Shown here piece after piece: positions 35,281 to 43,197 of a DNA stretch of 64,000 nucleotides. Position numbers and translations under genes: made by a program. Source of the DNA: Rhodocyclaceae bacterium (GTDB taxonomy: Bacteria > Pseudomonadota > Gammaproteobacteria > Burkholderiales > Rhodocyclaceae). The notes beneath the pieces are model-generated. The model was given only the letters and a program-made list of their open reading frames with translations, had not been told where the DNA came from and did no database searches. Within the stretch, counting starts at the first letter, position 1; the number at the start of each line of letters is the position of its first letter. Where the stretch lies: assembly GCA_006218025.1 (NCBI GenBank), contig VBWA01000004.1, forward strand, positions 1-64,000. The letters are read 5' to 3'.

Positions 35281-35714
35281 TGAAAACCTCCGATGGATGT
35301 TTGATTGACCACCAGCGCGACGACATACAGCGCGGTCGCCAGCGTGATGCCGCGAAACGGAATGCTGAACCAATAGGTCCTGGCGAGGAAGACATAGCCG
35401 ACCAGCATGGCCAGCCCCACCAGCAGCAGGAACGGCGACTGGAACAGGAAAGAAGCATGGGCCAGCGCCAGGTAGCCGTAGACCAGGCCGAAGAAGATGG
35501 CGCCGTTGCTGTGACTCGCGTTGAAGCCGATCCAGGCTTTCCACATCGTCGTTTGGCGCGTCAGCACGGGCGAAACTTCCTTCATTCTCGCGGTGAGCGT
35601 CGCATCGCGCGGATGCAGCTTCGGCCCGCGAAACGTAAACAGGAGATGAGCGATGCCGAGCAGCAGAATGATGGCCGCGCTCGCGGCAAGAAGCAACGGT
35701 GCAATGGTGTTCAT
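35277..35714 (-). CDS. Conserved four-helix membrane protein
   Basis: A 145-residue integral membrane protein with four predicted helices and the conserved-looking motif TMWKAWIGFNASHSNGAIFFG. It resembles uncharacterised LIC_13387-type membrane proteins. It is co-translated with the isochorismatase gene through a four-base overlap. The function is unknown. Confidence 0.75.
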   Translation of the reverse strand: MNTIAPLLLAASAAIILLLGIAHLLFTFRGPKLHPRDATLTARMKEVSPVLTRQTTMWKAWIGFNASHSNGAIFFGLVYGYLALAHASFLFQSPFLLLVGLAMLVGYVFLARTYWFSIPFRGITLATALYVVALVVNQTSIGGFQ

Positions 35715-35933
35715 AGGCGCCCTTCCATAAATAATGCAACAGGCTTCGGATTGAAGCTGCGGTCCCTGCTGCGCAATTCGAAATCCGGTTTCGTCCAGCC
35801 CGGCAGCCCCAGAACGCCATTGGGGCCGGCATTACATTCACTTACTATCCGTCGCTCATTGCGCTGACTTGCCGGGCGGCGTGAGCTGGGTAGCCTTGAA
35901 TTAAGCGAAGCTGCCCCGTTTGGCTACACCGGA

Positions 35934-36230
35934 TCAAGCATGCGCAACAGCATGAATCGAACCCAGACGCGCGCCGATACTGGCCTCGGCGTTCTTCAAG
36001 TCGAATTCAGCCTGCAAATTCAGCCAGTACTGCGGCGTCTGCTCAAAGGCGCGGCCAAAGAGCAAAGCCAGTTCAGCCGTCACCGGGCGCATACCATTGA
36101 TGACATGCGACACCCGCATCGGCGACACACCAATCGTCCGGGCAAACTGCGCCTGCGACATGCCCAACTCTGCCAGCGTCTCCGCCAGATACTCGCCTGG
36201 ATGAATGGCAGGCAACCCATTTTTAGCCAT
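35934..36230 (-). CDS. higA: HigA-type antitoxin
   Basis: A 98-residue XRE/HigA antitoxin. The helix-turn-helix is GMSQAQFARTIGVSPMRVSH (about 23-42), preceded by the HPGEYLAETL segment typical of HigA. It neutralises HigB and represses its own operon. It follows higB by 11 bases. Toxin first, antitoxin second is the usual higBA order. Confidence 0.92.
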   Translation of the reverse strand: MAKNGLPAIHPGEYLAETLAELGMSQAQFARTIGVSPMRVSHVINGMRPVTAELALLFGRAFEQTPQYWLNLQAEFDLKNAEASIGARLGSIHAVAHA

Positions 36231-36241
36231 GACAAAACCCC

Positions 36242-36523
36242 TCAGTGGTAATCGACGATTTCAACTTCGAAGGCATGGCCGCCCTCGAACCGGAAACATA
36301 CCCGCCACTGCCCGTTGATGCGAATGCTCCATTGACCTTCCCGATCACCGGAAAGCTTTTCCAGTTGATTGGACGGTGGCAGACGCAAATCCTCGATCCG
36401 CGTGGCGGCATTTATCTGACTCATGCGCATCGCCGCCCGCTTCAGGATTTCTATTGGCAGCCGCCGCGACTTTCCCGTAGCGAAGAAGCGCTCAGTTTCG
36501 GCATCGGCGAATGCTTGAATCAC
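36242..36523 (-). CDS. higB: HigB-type mRNA interferase toxin
   Basis: A RelE-fold toxin that cleaves mRNA on the ribosome. I chose the GTG at 36521-36523, giving 93 residues starting MIQAFADAETERFFATGKSR, the normal HigB N-terminus. ATG at 36535 or TTG at 36541 would lie inside the promoter and operator. Core: INAATRIEDLRLPPSNQLE, WSIRINGQWRVCFRFEGG and FEVEIVDYH. The predicted transcription start is almost at the GTG, so the mRNA may be leaderless. Confidence 0.9.
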   Translation of the reverse strand: MIQAFADAETERFFATGKSRRLPIEILKRAAMRMSQINAATRIEDLRLPPSNQLEKLSGDREGQWSIRINGQWRVCFRFEGGHAFEVEIVDYH

Positions 36524-36527
36524 GAAG

Positions 36528-36560
36528 CAAAGCATAAACAATATGTTTATGCTTTGTCAA
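36528..36560 (-). promoter_or_regulatory. higBA promoter and operator
   Basis: A perfect 12-bp inverted repeat, CAAAGCATAAAC - AATAT - GTTTATGCTTTG (36528-36556), overlaps a minus-strand -35 TTGACA (36555-36560) and, after an 18-base spacer, a -10-like TATGCT (36531-36536). HigA binding here would block the promoter. Confidence 0.75.
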
Positions 36561-36703
36561 GCCGATTCGTCAGGACGGCCTTGAAACGGGCTTTGACTGC
36601 TCACTCGATGGAGCACTGAACATTGACGCAAAGCCGACCCGTGTGGCCGGGGTCTTCCGCGCGATCTTTTACCTGCCGCCGGAGTGATCTGCTCACCGTG
36701 TCG

Positions 36704-36715
36704 CCAGCGCCGACT
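36704..36715 (+). repeat. Dispersed repeat, copy 6
   Basis: Intergenic, preceded by CACCGTGTCG; between higB and the IclR gene, whose 3' end is about 110 bases away. Confidence 0.6.
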
Positions 36716-36827
36716 CTTGACTCAGGCGGATCGTCTCTTCCCTCCAGCAAGCGAAAATCACTATTTCCTGCCGCGCGTGGCCTGACGCCTTGGGCCGCAA
36801 GCGTGGGGCAGTCGGCAAGCCGGGGCG

Positions 36828-37691
36828 CTACCCCCGCATCCCCAGCGAAGCCTCCAGCTGCCTCACCAGTTCGATCAGTTTCGGCCGCACCTCGCCCAGC
36901 AGAAACTCCTTCGACAGCGTAAACGCCGGGCCGCCGCAGTTGATCGCCATCGGCGGCAGGCCGCCGCCGGGGCGCAGCGGCACGGCGATGGCATTGACAT
37001 CGGACTGCCATTCGCCGAAGGAGCTGACGCAACCGGTTTCGCGGTATTCCTGCAGCGCACGCTCGATGCCTGCACGGATCGTCGGCCAGGCCACTTCGTC
37101 GAGTTCCTTGACGCGCTCCATGATGTCTTCGCGCTCGCGCTCCGGAATCATCGCCAGATAGGCGCGGCCCATCGCCGTGGTGGCGATCGGAATACGCGAG
37201 CCGACATCGAGCGACAGCGTCAGCGCCGCCGAACTGCGCGCGTTGCCGACATAGATCATCGACAGCCGGTCGCGGCTGCCGAGCGACACCATGGCCTTGG
37301 AGAAATCGGCGAGTTCCTGCATCAACGGCCGCGACAAATCGCGCACGTCGAGTCGTGCCAGCATCGCGCTGCCCAGCGCCAGCGTCGAGGTACCCAGGCG
37401 GTATTTGCCGTTCTCCTCGACGAACACCAGGTAGCCGAGCTTGGTCAACGTGTAGGTCAGGCGCGAGACGGTGGATTTGGGCAGCTTGCAGCGCTTGGCG
37501 ATGTCGAGGTTACCCAGCAGCTTCTCGCCGGAACTGAAGCAGGAAAGCACCGACAGCCCCCGCGCCAGCGCGGTGACGAAATGGCGATCTTCCTTGCCGG
37601 CGGTCTTGTCTGCAAGCTTGGTTGCAACCTGGGTGATAACTGCGGCGGGCACAGTGGCAACCGCAGCAGCGACCTTGTTCTGTTTGCTCAT
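36828..37691 (-). CDS. IclR-family transcriptional regulator
   Basis: A 287-residue regulator. The N-terminal winged helix includes LGNLDIAKRCKLPKSTVSRL (about 66-85) and YLVFVEENGKYRLGTSTLAL; the C-terminal IclR effector domain includes TTAMGRAYLAMIPERER and AIAVPLRPGGG. A 40-residue Ala/Lys/Thr-rich N-terminal tail precedes the DNA-binding domain. It is the third gene of the operon after the MFS and flavoprotein genes (gaps of 8 and 10 bases). It is the obvious candidate regulator of both catabolic operons; see the motifs at 19041 and 40288. Confidence 0.9.
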   Translation of the reverse strand: MSKQNKVAAAVATVPAAVITQVATKLADKTAGKEDRHFVTALARGLSVLSCFSSGEKLLGNLDIAKRCKLPKSTVSRLTYTLTKLGYLVFVEENGKYRLGTSTLALGSAMLARLDVRDLSRPLMQELADFSKAMVSLGSRDRLSMIYVGNARSSAALTLSLDVGSRIPIATTAMGRAYLAMIPEREREDIMERVKELDEVAWPTIRAGIERALQEYRETGCVSSFGEWQSDVNAIAVPLRPGGGLPPMAINCGGPAFTLSKEFLLGEVRPKLIELVRQLEASLGMRG

Positions 37692-37701
37692 GTCATTCCT
37701 T

Positions 37702-38664
37702 TTATGCAGGCAGCGCGCATAGCGCTTCACGGGCCGCCCGGTATTCTCGTCCAAGGCGCGCCACCACTTCACTTACGGGAAGAATTTCGTCGATCGAGCC
37801 GATGCCCTGGCCGACGCCCCAGATGTCGCGCCAGGCCTTGGTCCGGTCGGAGCCGAAGCTCATGCTGGTCTTGTCGCGCACGGGCAGATTGTCCGGGTCC
37901 AGCCCCTGCGCCACGATGCTCGGCCGCAGGTAATTGCCATGCACGCCGGTGAAGTAGGGTGTGTAGACCACGTCCGCCGCGGCGCTGTCGAGAATCATCT
38001 GCTTGTAGCCGTCGACCGCATTGGCTTCCGGAGTCGGGATGAAGCGCGTGCCCATGTAGGCCAGATCGGCGCCCATGGCCTGCGCCGCCAGTATCTGCCC
38101 GCCGCGCGTGATCGATCCCGACAGCGCGATCGGCCCGTCCCAGAAGCGCCGCACCTCGGACACCAGCGCGAAAGGGCTCAGCGTGCCGGCATGGCCGCCG
38201 GCGCCGGCCGCCACCAGGATCAGGCCATCGACACCGGCTTCGAGGGCCTTCTGCGCATGGCGCACGTTGATCACGTCGTGAAACACGATGCCACCATAGC
38301 CATGCACTTCCTTGACCACGTCGCCCGGCGCACGCAGGCTGGTGATGATCATCGGCGCCTTGTGCTTGACGCACAGCGCGATGTCGTGATCGAGCCGGTC
38401 GTTGGAGTGATGCACGATCTGGTTCACCGCATACGGCCCGATCTTGCGGCCCGGCTCGGCGCGGCGCGCGGCGTCGATTTCGGCCGTCATGGTTGCCAGC
38501 CATTCGTCGAGCAGTTCGCGCGGCCGGGCGTTCAGCGCCGGAAACGACCCGACGATGCCGGCCTTGCATTGCGCCAGCACCAGTTGCGGCTGGGAGACGA
38601 TGAACATCGGCGCGCCGATCACCGGCAGCGCGAGATTGTCTTGCAGGACTTTGGGCAGGGGCAT
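37702..38664 (-). CDS. Nitronate-monooxygenase-family FMN protein
   Basis: A 320-residue TIM-barrel flavoprotein of the 2-nitropropane dioxygenase/enoyl-reductase group. FMN contacts: LPVIGAPMFIVSQPQLVLAQ, IITSLRAPGDV, GLILVAAGAGGHAGTLSPF (the AGGHAG phosphate loop) and YMGTRFIPTPEA. Family members oxidise nitronates, but relatives in steroid and cyclic-acid degradation (IpdC type) act on CoA esters. The location between an exporter and an IclR gene in a catabolic region favours the second role. Confidence 0.85.
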   Translation of the reverse strand: MPLPKVLQDNLALPVIGAPMFIVSQPQLVLAQCKAGIVGSFPALNARPRELLDEWLATMTAEIDAARRAEPGRKIGPYAVNQIVHHSNDRLDHDIALCVKHKAPMIITSLRAPGDVVKEVHGYGGIVFHDVINVRHAQKALEAGVDGLILVAAGAGGHAGTLSPFALVSEVRRFWDGPIALSGSITRGGQILAAQAMGADLAYMGTRFIPTPEANAVDGYKQMILDSAAADVVYTPYFTGVHGNYLRPSIVAQGLDPDNLPVRDKTSMSFGSDRTKAWRDIWGVGQGIGSIDEILPVSEVVARLGREYRAAREALCALPA

Positions 38665-38672
38665 GGATTCTC

Positions 38673-40106
38673 CTAAACGGATAGTGGGCGCTGTGTCCGG
38701 CCGGTCATCATCCAGGCGGGAATCAGGGCAAGGCAATAGACGAAGGCGATCAGGAAGAAACCCTCCTGCATGGGCTGCAGCCCATGCAGGGCATCCAGAT
38801 GGCGTTCGCGCCCTTCGAGGAACAGCGCCAGCAGTGTGACGCCGAGCGCGCCGCCGAGCTGGCGAAAGAAATTGATCGAGGCCGAGCCCGCGGCCTCGGT
38901 GCCGTGGGGCAGCAGGCGCAGGGCGCCGGCATTGAGGCCCGGAATGATCAGGCCGAGGCCGATGCGCCCGATCGCCACCCAGAGCGCCAGCATCCAGAAG
39001 CCGGTCGCGCGCGAGGAAAATCCCATGAGGATGGCCGAAACCGCAAAGAAGGCCAGCCCCGCCATCGCCACCCGGTTGGGCGGAAAGCGATCCGCCAGCC
39101 GTCCCGAGAGCAGCAGCACGATGGCCAGCACGATGCCGCCCGGCACCAGCATCACGCCGGCCTCATAGGCGGAGAAGCCGGCGCCGATCTGGGCGAAGAT
39201 CGGCGCCAGATAGGTCGAGCCATAAATGCCGACGCCATAGGCCGCCGCCACCAGCACCGCCGCGCCGAAGCCCGCCTCGCGGAAGATGCTCAAATCCAGC
39301 AGCGGATGCAGCGTGCTGCGCTCCCACACGACGAAGGCCACCGCCAGTCCGATGCCGAGCGCGATGGCCGCACTGCCCAGCGCCGGCGCGCGGATCAGCG
39401 CCGCCAAGCCGCCCAGCAGCGCGCATAACGCGGCCACCACCAGCACCAGGCCGATCGGGTCGAAGGGGCGCTTGTGCGCTCCGGGCAGCGGCCGGCCGGC
39501 GATGACGAAGCGCGGCGCCAGCGCAATGGCCGCCAGGCACAGCGGCACGGTCACCAGGAATACCGCGCGCCAGCCGTAGTGATCGACCAGCAGGCCGCCC
39601 AGCACCGGCCCCACGGCGGGCGACAGCACGATGCCGAGGCCATAGGCGCCCATCGCCCGGCCGCGTTCGTGGATCGGGAAGACGTCGATGATGACCAGCA
39701 TCGCCAGCGGCTGGATCAGGCCGGCGATGCTGCCCTGGCCGATGCGGCACAGCGCCAGCAGTTCGAAGCGATCGGAGAGCGCGGCAAGCACCGAGAACAT
39801 CACCAGCAGCAGCAGCGCGCCGACAAAGGTGCGGCGGATGCCGAAGCGCTGCATGGCCCAGGTCGCGAGCAGCATCGAGGCCGTGGTGGCGGCGAGAAAG
39901 CCGGTGGACAGCAGCTGCACCTGATCGTGGCCGAGATGAAAGGCGCGGATGATTTCAGGCAGCGCGACATTGACCACGGTGGCTTCCATAATCGCCGAGA
40001 CGGTGCCGAGCATCACGGTGAGCACCGCCCACCAGCGATAGCCCGGACCGTGGCGGTCGAACATGCCCGCCACTTCCTGCTGCCGGGCTTCGGTTTCGGC
40101 GCTCAT
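38673..40106 (-). CDS. MFS exporter, DHA2 (EmrB/QacA) type
   Basis: A 477-residue, 14-helix major facilitator protein. It opens TVMLGTVSAIMEATVVNVAL (DHA2 motif), has the RGRAMGAYGLGIVLSPAVGP motif C of antiporters and a LADRFPPNRVAM cytoplasmic loop. It probably exports a toxic substrate or intermediate by proton antiport. First gene of the minus-strand operon with the flavoprotein and the IclR regulator. Upstream (40120-40160) are two copies of GTGTTCC spaced about 20 bases apart. Confidence 0.9.
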   Translation of the reverse strand: MSAETEARQQEVAGMFDRHGPGYRWWAVLTVMLGTVSAIMEATVVNVALPEIIRAFHLGHDQVQLLSTGFLAATTASMLLATWAMQRFGIRRTFVGALLLLVMFSVLAALSDRFELLALCRIGQGSIAGLIQPLAMLVIIDVFPIHERGRAMGAYGLGIVLSPAVGPVLGGLLVDHYGWRAVFLVTVPLCLAAIALAPRFVIAGRPLPGAHKRPFDPIGLVLVVAALCALLGGLAALIRAPALGSAAIALGIGLAVAFVVWERSTLHPLLDLSIFREAGFGAAVLVAAAYGVGIYGSTYLAPIFAQIGAGFSAYEAGVMLVPGGIVLAIVLLLSGRLADRFPPNRVAMAGLAFFAVSAILMGFSSRATGFWMLALWVAIGRIGLGLIIPGLNAGALRLLPHGTEAAGSASINFFRQLGGALGVTLLALFLEGRERHLDALHGLQPMQEGFFLIAFVYCLALIPAWMMTGRTQRPLSV

Positions 40107-40287
40107 GGGTGAAATTAGTGTGTTCCAGAATCAGTATCGTGTTCCGGATAGTGGCACAGCACGGAAAGCAGCGTCAAGCCACGTGGGGTCGTGGGCAGCC
40201 CCTCAATCAAGCATAAGGAACTCAATTGGCAGCGATCATTGACTTTTGCGACGCACGCGGGAAGAATTCACATCTTGCCGTACTTAA

Positions 40288-40310
40288 CAGAACTATGTTC
40301 CGCCATGCAG
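40288..40310 (+). promoter_or_regulatory. Candidate IclR operator, operon 2
   Basis: CAGAAC-TAT-GTTCC followed by GCCATGCAG, 20 bases upstream of the thioesterase ATG and within the divergent MFS/thioesterase interval. 19 of 23 bases match 19041-19063. Confidence 0.6.
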
Positions 40311-40330
40311 ACCTACAAGAAGCCGTTACG

Positions 40331-40765
40331 ATGAATTCCGACCTCCTGAAACTCGGCCGCCGCATCCTCGCGGAACAGCCCTTCAGCGTTCTGCTCGGCG
40401 CCGAACTCACCGCATTCGAACCCGGCCGCGCCGAGCTGCGGCTGCCGGTCCGCCAGGAACTCAAGCAGCAGCACGGCTTCGTGCACGGCGGCGTCGTAAG
40501 CTATCTGGCCGACAACGCGCTGACCTACGCCGGCGGCAGCGCCAATCCGGGCCAGGGCGTCGTCACCTCCGAATTCAAGATCAATTACCTGCGCCCCGCC
40601 ATCGGCGACGTGCTGATCGCCCGCGCCAGCGTGCTCTACGCCGGCAAGACCCAGATCGTCTGCCGCTGCGACATCTTCGCCGTCACCGGCACCGAGGAAA
40701 AACTCTGCGCCACGGCGCAAGGCACGATCGCGCCGCTCGGCGCGCCCTCCAAATCCGACGCCTGA
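40331..40765 (+). CDS. PaaI-type hotdog thioesterase
   Basis: A 144-residue hotdog thioesterase with the family core QQHGFVHGGVVSYLADNALT (about 47-66), where HGG and the aspartate of LADNA are the usual catalytic-site residues. Likely releases CoA from dead-end acyl-CoAs. Start at ATG 40331. First gene of the second plus-strand catabolic operon; 2 bases before the dehydrogenase large subunit. Confidence 0.86.
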   Translation: MNSDLLKLGRRILAEQPFSVLLGAELTAFEPGRAELRLPVRQELKQQHGFVHGGVVSYLADNALTYAGGSANPGQGVVTSEFKINYLRPAIGDVLIARASVLYAGKTQIVCRCDIFAVTGTEEKLCATAQGTIAPLGAPSKSDA

Positions 40766-40767
40766 CC

Positions 40768-41934
40768 ATGGACCTGAACTTCAGCCCCGAAGAGAATGCC
40801 TTCCGCGAGGAAGTCCGCAACTTCGTCGCGGAGAAGCTGCCCGCGCCCATTCGTCACAAGGTGATGAACGGCGTGCACCTGAATCGCGACGAGCACGTGC
40901 AATGGCAGCGCATCCTGCACCAGCGCGGCTGGGGCGGCCCCGGCTGGCCGAAGGAATTCGGCGGCCCCGGCTGGACGCCGACCGAGCAGTACATTTTCGA
41001 GGAGGAATGCGCAGCCGGCGGCGCGCCGCGGCTGATCTCCTTCGGCCTCAAGATGATCGCGCCGGTGCTGATGGCCTTCGGCAGCCCGGCGCAGCAGCAG
41101 CGCTACCTGCCGACAATCCTGTCGGCCGAGGAATGGTGGTGCCAGGGCTATTCCGAGCCCGGCGCCGGCTCGGACCTCGCCTCGGTCAAGACCAGTGCAG
41201 TGCGAATTAACTCAACCGAAGGCGACCACTACATCGTCAATGGCCAGAAGACCTGGACCACGCTCGGCCAATACGCCGACTGGATATTCTGTCTGGTCCG
41301 CACCGACCCGGAGGCCAAAAAGCAGAGCGGAATTTCCTTCCTGCTGATCGACATGAAGACGCCGGGCGTCACGGTGCGCCCGATCATCACGCTGGACGGC
41401 GCGCACGAAGTCAATGAAGTCTGGCTCGAGGAGGTCAGGGTCCCGGTCGAAAACCTGATCGGCGAAGAGAACAAGGGCTGGACCTACGCCAAGTTCCTGC
41501 TCGGCCACGAGCGCACCAACATCGCCGGCATCGGCATCGCCAAGCGCGAGCTGGCGCGCCTGAAGCGCATCGCCGCAGCCGAGGGCCGGCTCGACGAGCC
41601 GCTGTTCGCAGCGCGCGTGGCGCAGGTGGAAATCGACCTGATCGCGCTGGAAATCACCAACCTGCGTGTGCTCTCCGCGGAACGCGCCAGGAAAGCGCCG
41701 GGCCCGGAGGCCTCGATCCTCAAGATCAAGGGCACCGAAATCCAGCAGGCGATTTCGGAGCTGATGATGCAGGCGGTCGGCGCCTATGCCCTGCCCTTCA
41801 GGCAGGCCGACGTCGGCCCCGACTATGCCGCCAACCTCGGTGCCGGCTACTGCAACCTGCGCAAGCTGTCGATCTTCGGCGGCTCCAACGAAATCCAGAA
41901 GAACATCATTTCGCAGATGATCATGGGCTTGTGA
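40768..41934 (+). CDS. Acyl-CoA dehydrogenase, large subunit (second pair)
   Basis: A 388-residue paralogue of the protein at 19116-20336, sharing long identical stretches such as WWCQGYSEPG, QYADWIFCLVRT, LIGEENKGWTYAKFLLGHER and NEIQKNIISQMI. It lacks about 20 residues near the C-terminus relative to that copy. As there, the terminal motif is YGGS-like (FGGSNEIQ) and not YEGT. The small subunit follows after a 141-base gap filled with a repeat. Confidence 0.88.
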   Translation: MDLNFSPEENAFREEVRNFVAEKLPAPIRHKVMNGVHLNRDEHVQWQRILHQRGWGGPGWPKEFGGPGWTPTEQYIFEEECAAGGAPRLISFGLKMIAPVLMAFGSPAQQQRYLPTILSAEEWWCQGYSEPGAGSDLASVKTSAVRINSTEGDHYIVNGQKTWTTLGQYADWIFCLVRTDPEAKKQSGISFLLIDMKTPGVTVRPIITLDGAHEVNEVWLEEVRVPVENLIGEENKGWTYAKFLLGHERTNIAGIGIAKRELARLKRIAAAEGRLDEPLFAARVAQVEIDLIALEITNLRVLSAERARKAPGPEASILKIKGTEIQQAISELMMQAVGAYALPFRQADVGPDYAANLGAGYCNLRKLSIFGGSNEIQKNIISQMIMGL

Positions 41935-41949
41935 TATGAACTTGCAAAG

Positions 41950-42062
41950 AGCATTTGATCCGCAGATTTCACCGATTGACGCAGATGGGTCTGCGCATTC
42001 GCAGGACACTGCGTTGTTCGCTCTGCGTAATCTGCGTAATCTGCGTCATCTGCGGATTGAAC
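41950..42062. repeat. Intergenic TCTGCG-type repeat cluster
   Basis: Several copies of ATCTGCG(T/G) and its complement CGCAGAT in head-to-tail and inverted order (for example AATCTGCGTAATCTGCG near 42023 and ATCCGCAGATT near 41958). The two ends can pair into a long stem. It splits the two dehydrogenase subunit genes. Confidence 0.7.
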
Positions 42063-42075
42063 TGAGGTTTCCAGG

Positions 42076-43197
42076 ATGAACTTCGACTTCAACGAAGAAC
42101 AACGCGCGCTGGCCGACACGGTGCAGCGCTTCATCGCCAGGGACTACAGCTTCGAGAAGCGCCGCGCCATCCGCGATTCCGGCGCCGGCTGGAGCCGCGA
42201 CGTCTGGCAGGCGCTGGCCGATCTAGGCGTGCTGGCGCTCAACATCGACGAGGAGCACGGCGGCCTCGGCTACGGCCCGCAGGAAACCGGGCTGGTAATG
42301 GCCGCTTTCGGCGCCGGGCTGCTGCTGGAGCCGTATCTCGCCGGCGCAGTGATCGCGCCGGCGCTGATTCGCCGTACCGCCAGCGCCGACTATCAGCGCG
42401 AATGGTTGCCGAAGATCGCAACCGGCGAAGCCATCGTCGTGCTGGCGCATGCCGACGCGCGTGGCGAAGCGGTCACCGAGAACAAAGGCAAGCTCAGCGG
42501 CCGCAAAGCCGTCGTCGCCCACGGCGCCTGCGCCGATCTGCTGCTGGTCTCGGCGCGAACCGCCGGCGGCGGTATTGGGCTCTTCGCCGTCACGCCCGGT
42601 GCGGAAGGCGTCGCGCTGCGCGACTACCCGACCCTCGACGGCCAGCGCGCGGCTGACCTGGTGTTGAACAACGCGCCGGCGATAAAAGTCGGCGCTGGCT
42701 CGCTCTGCGTACCTGGAAATCCGCTTCGCGGGCAGGTAACGGCGAATGCCATCGAGGCCGCGCTCGACATCGGCCTCGCCGCACTCTGCGCCGAGGCCGT
42801 CGGTATCATGGACGCCACCATCGCCGCCACCACGGAATACCTCAAGACGCGCCAGCAGTTCGGCCAGCCCATCGGCCGCTTCCAGGCGTTGCAGCACCGC
42901 ATGGCCGACATGCTGCTGCATCTGGAACAGGCGCGCTCGATGAGCTATCTCGCCGCCATGCATTGCGCCAGCGAAGACAGGCCCGCACGCCAGCGCACAC
43001 TGTCTGCCGCCAAGGTGACCGTCGGCCAGGCCTGCCGCTTCATCGCGCAGAATGCGGTGCAACTGCACGGCGGCATGGGCATGACGGACGAGCTGATGCT
43101 CAGCCACTGGTTCAAGCGCCTCACCGCCATCGAAATGAGCTTCGGCGACACCGACATGCATCTGCAGCGTTTCGTCCGACTCGCGCGCGCGGCATGA
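42076..43197 (+). CDS. Acyl-CoA dehydrogenase, small subunit (second pair)
   Basis: A 373-residue paralogue of the protein at 20349-21482 (MNFDFNEEQRALADTVQRFI; TRQQFGQPIGRFQALQHRMA; LHGGMGMTDELMLSHWFKRL). It pairs with the large subunit upstream. Two dispersed-repeat copies lie within it (42380 and 42687), encoding TASADY and KVGAGS. Its stop overlaps the ligase start (ATGA). Confidence 0.87.
   Translation: MNFDFNEEQRALADTVQRFIARDYSFEKRRAIRDSGAGWSRDVWQALADLGVLALNIDEEHGGLGYGPQETGLVMAAFGAGLLLEPYLAGAVIAPALIRRTASADYQREWLPKIATGEAIVVLAHADARGEAVTENKGKLSGRKAVVAHGACADLLLVSARTAGGGIGLFAVTPGAEGVALRDYPTLDGQRAADLVLNNAPAIKVGAGSLCVPGNPLRGQVTANAIEAALDIGLAALCAEAVGIMDATIAATTEYLKTRQQFGQPIGRFQALQHRMADMLLHLEQARSMSYLAAMHCASEDRPARQRTLSAAKVTVGQACRFIAQNAVQLHGGMGMTDELMLSHWFKRLTAIEMSFGDTDMHLQRFVRLARAA
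42380..42391 (+). repeat. Dispersed repeat, copy 7
   Basis: Inside the second dehydrogenase small-subunit gene, preceded by CGCCGTACCG; encodes RTASADY. Confidence 0.55.
42687..42698 (-). repeat. Dispersed repeat, copy 8
   Basis: Minus-strand orientation, 300 bases after copy 7 in the same gene; encodes KVGAGS. The upstream extension is degraded. Confidence 0.5.

Noticed and set aside
40120-40160. A third copy of the IclR motif before the MFS gene
   Set aside because: Two GTGTTCC half-sites are present but in direct, not inverted, order and without the ATGCAG end, so I did not call it an operator.
41950-42062. A CRISPR array suggested by repeated TCTGCG units
   Set aside because: Units are 9-10 bases and nearly contiguous with no unique spacers; it is a simple intergenic repeat able to fold.
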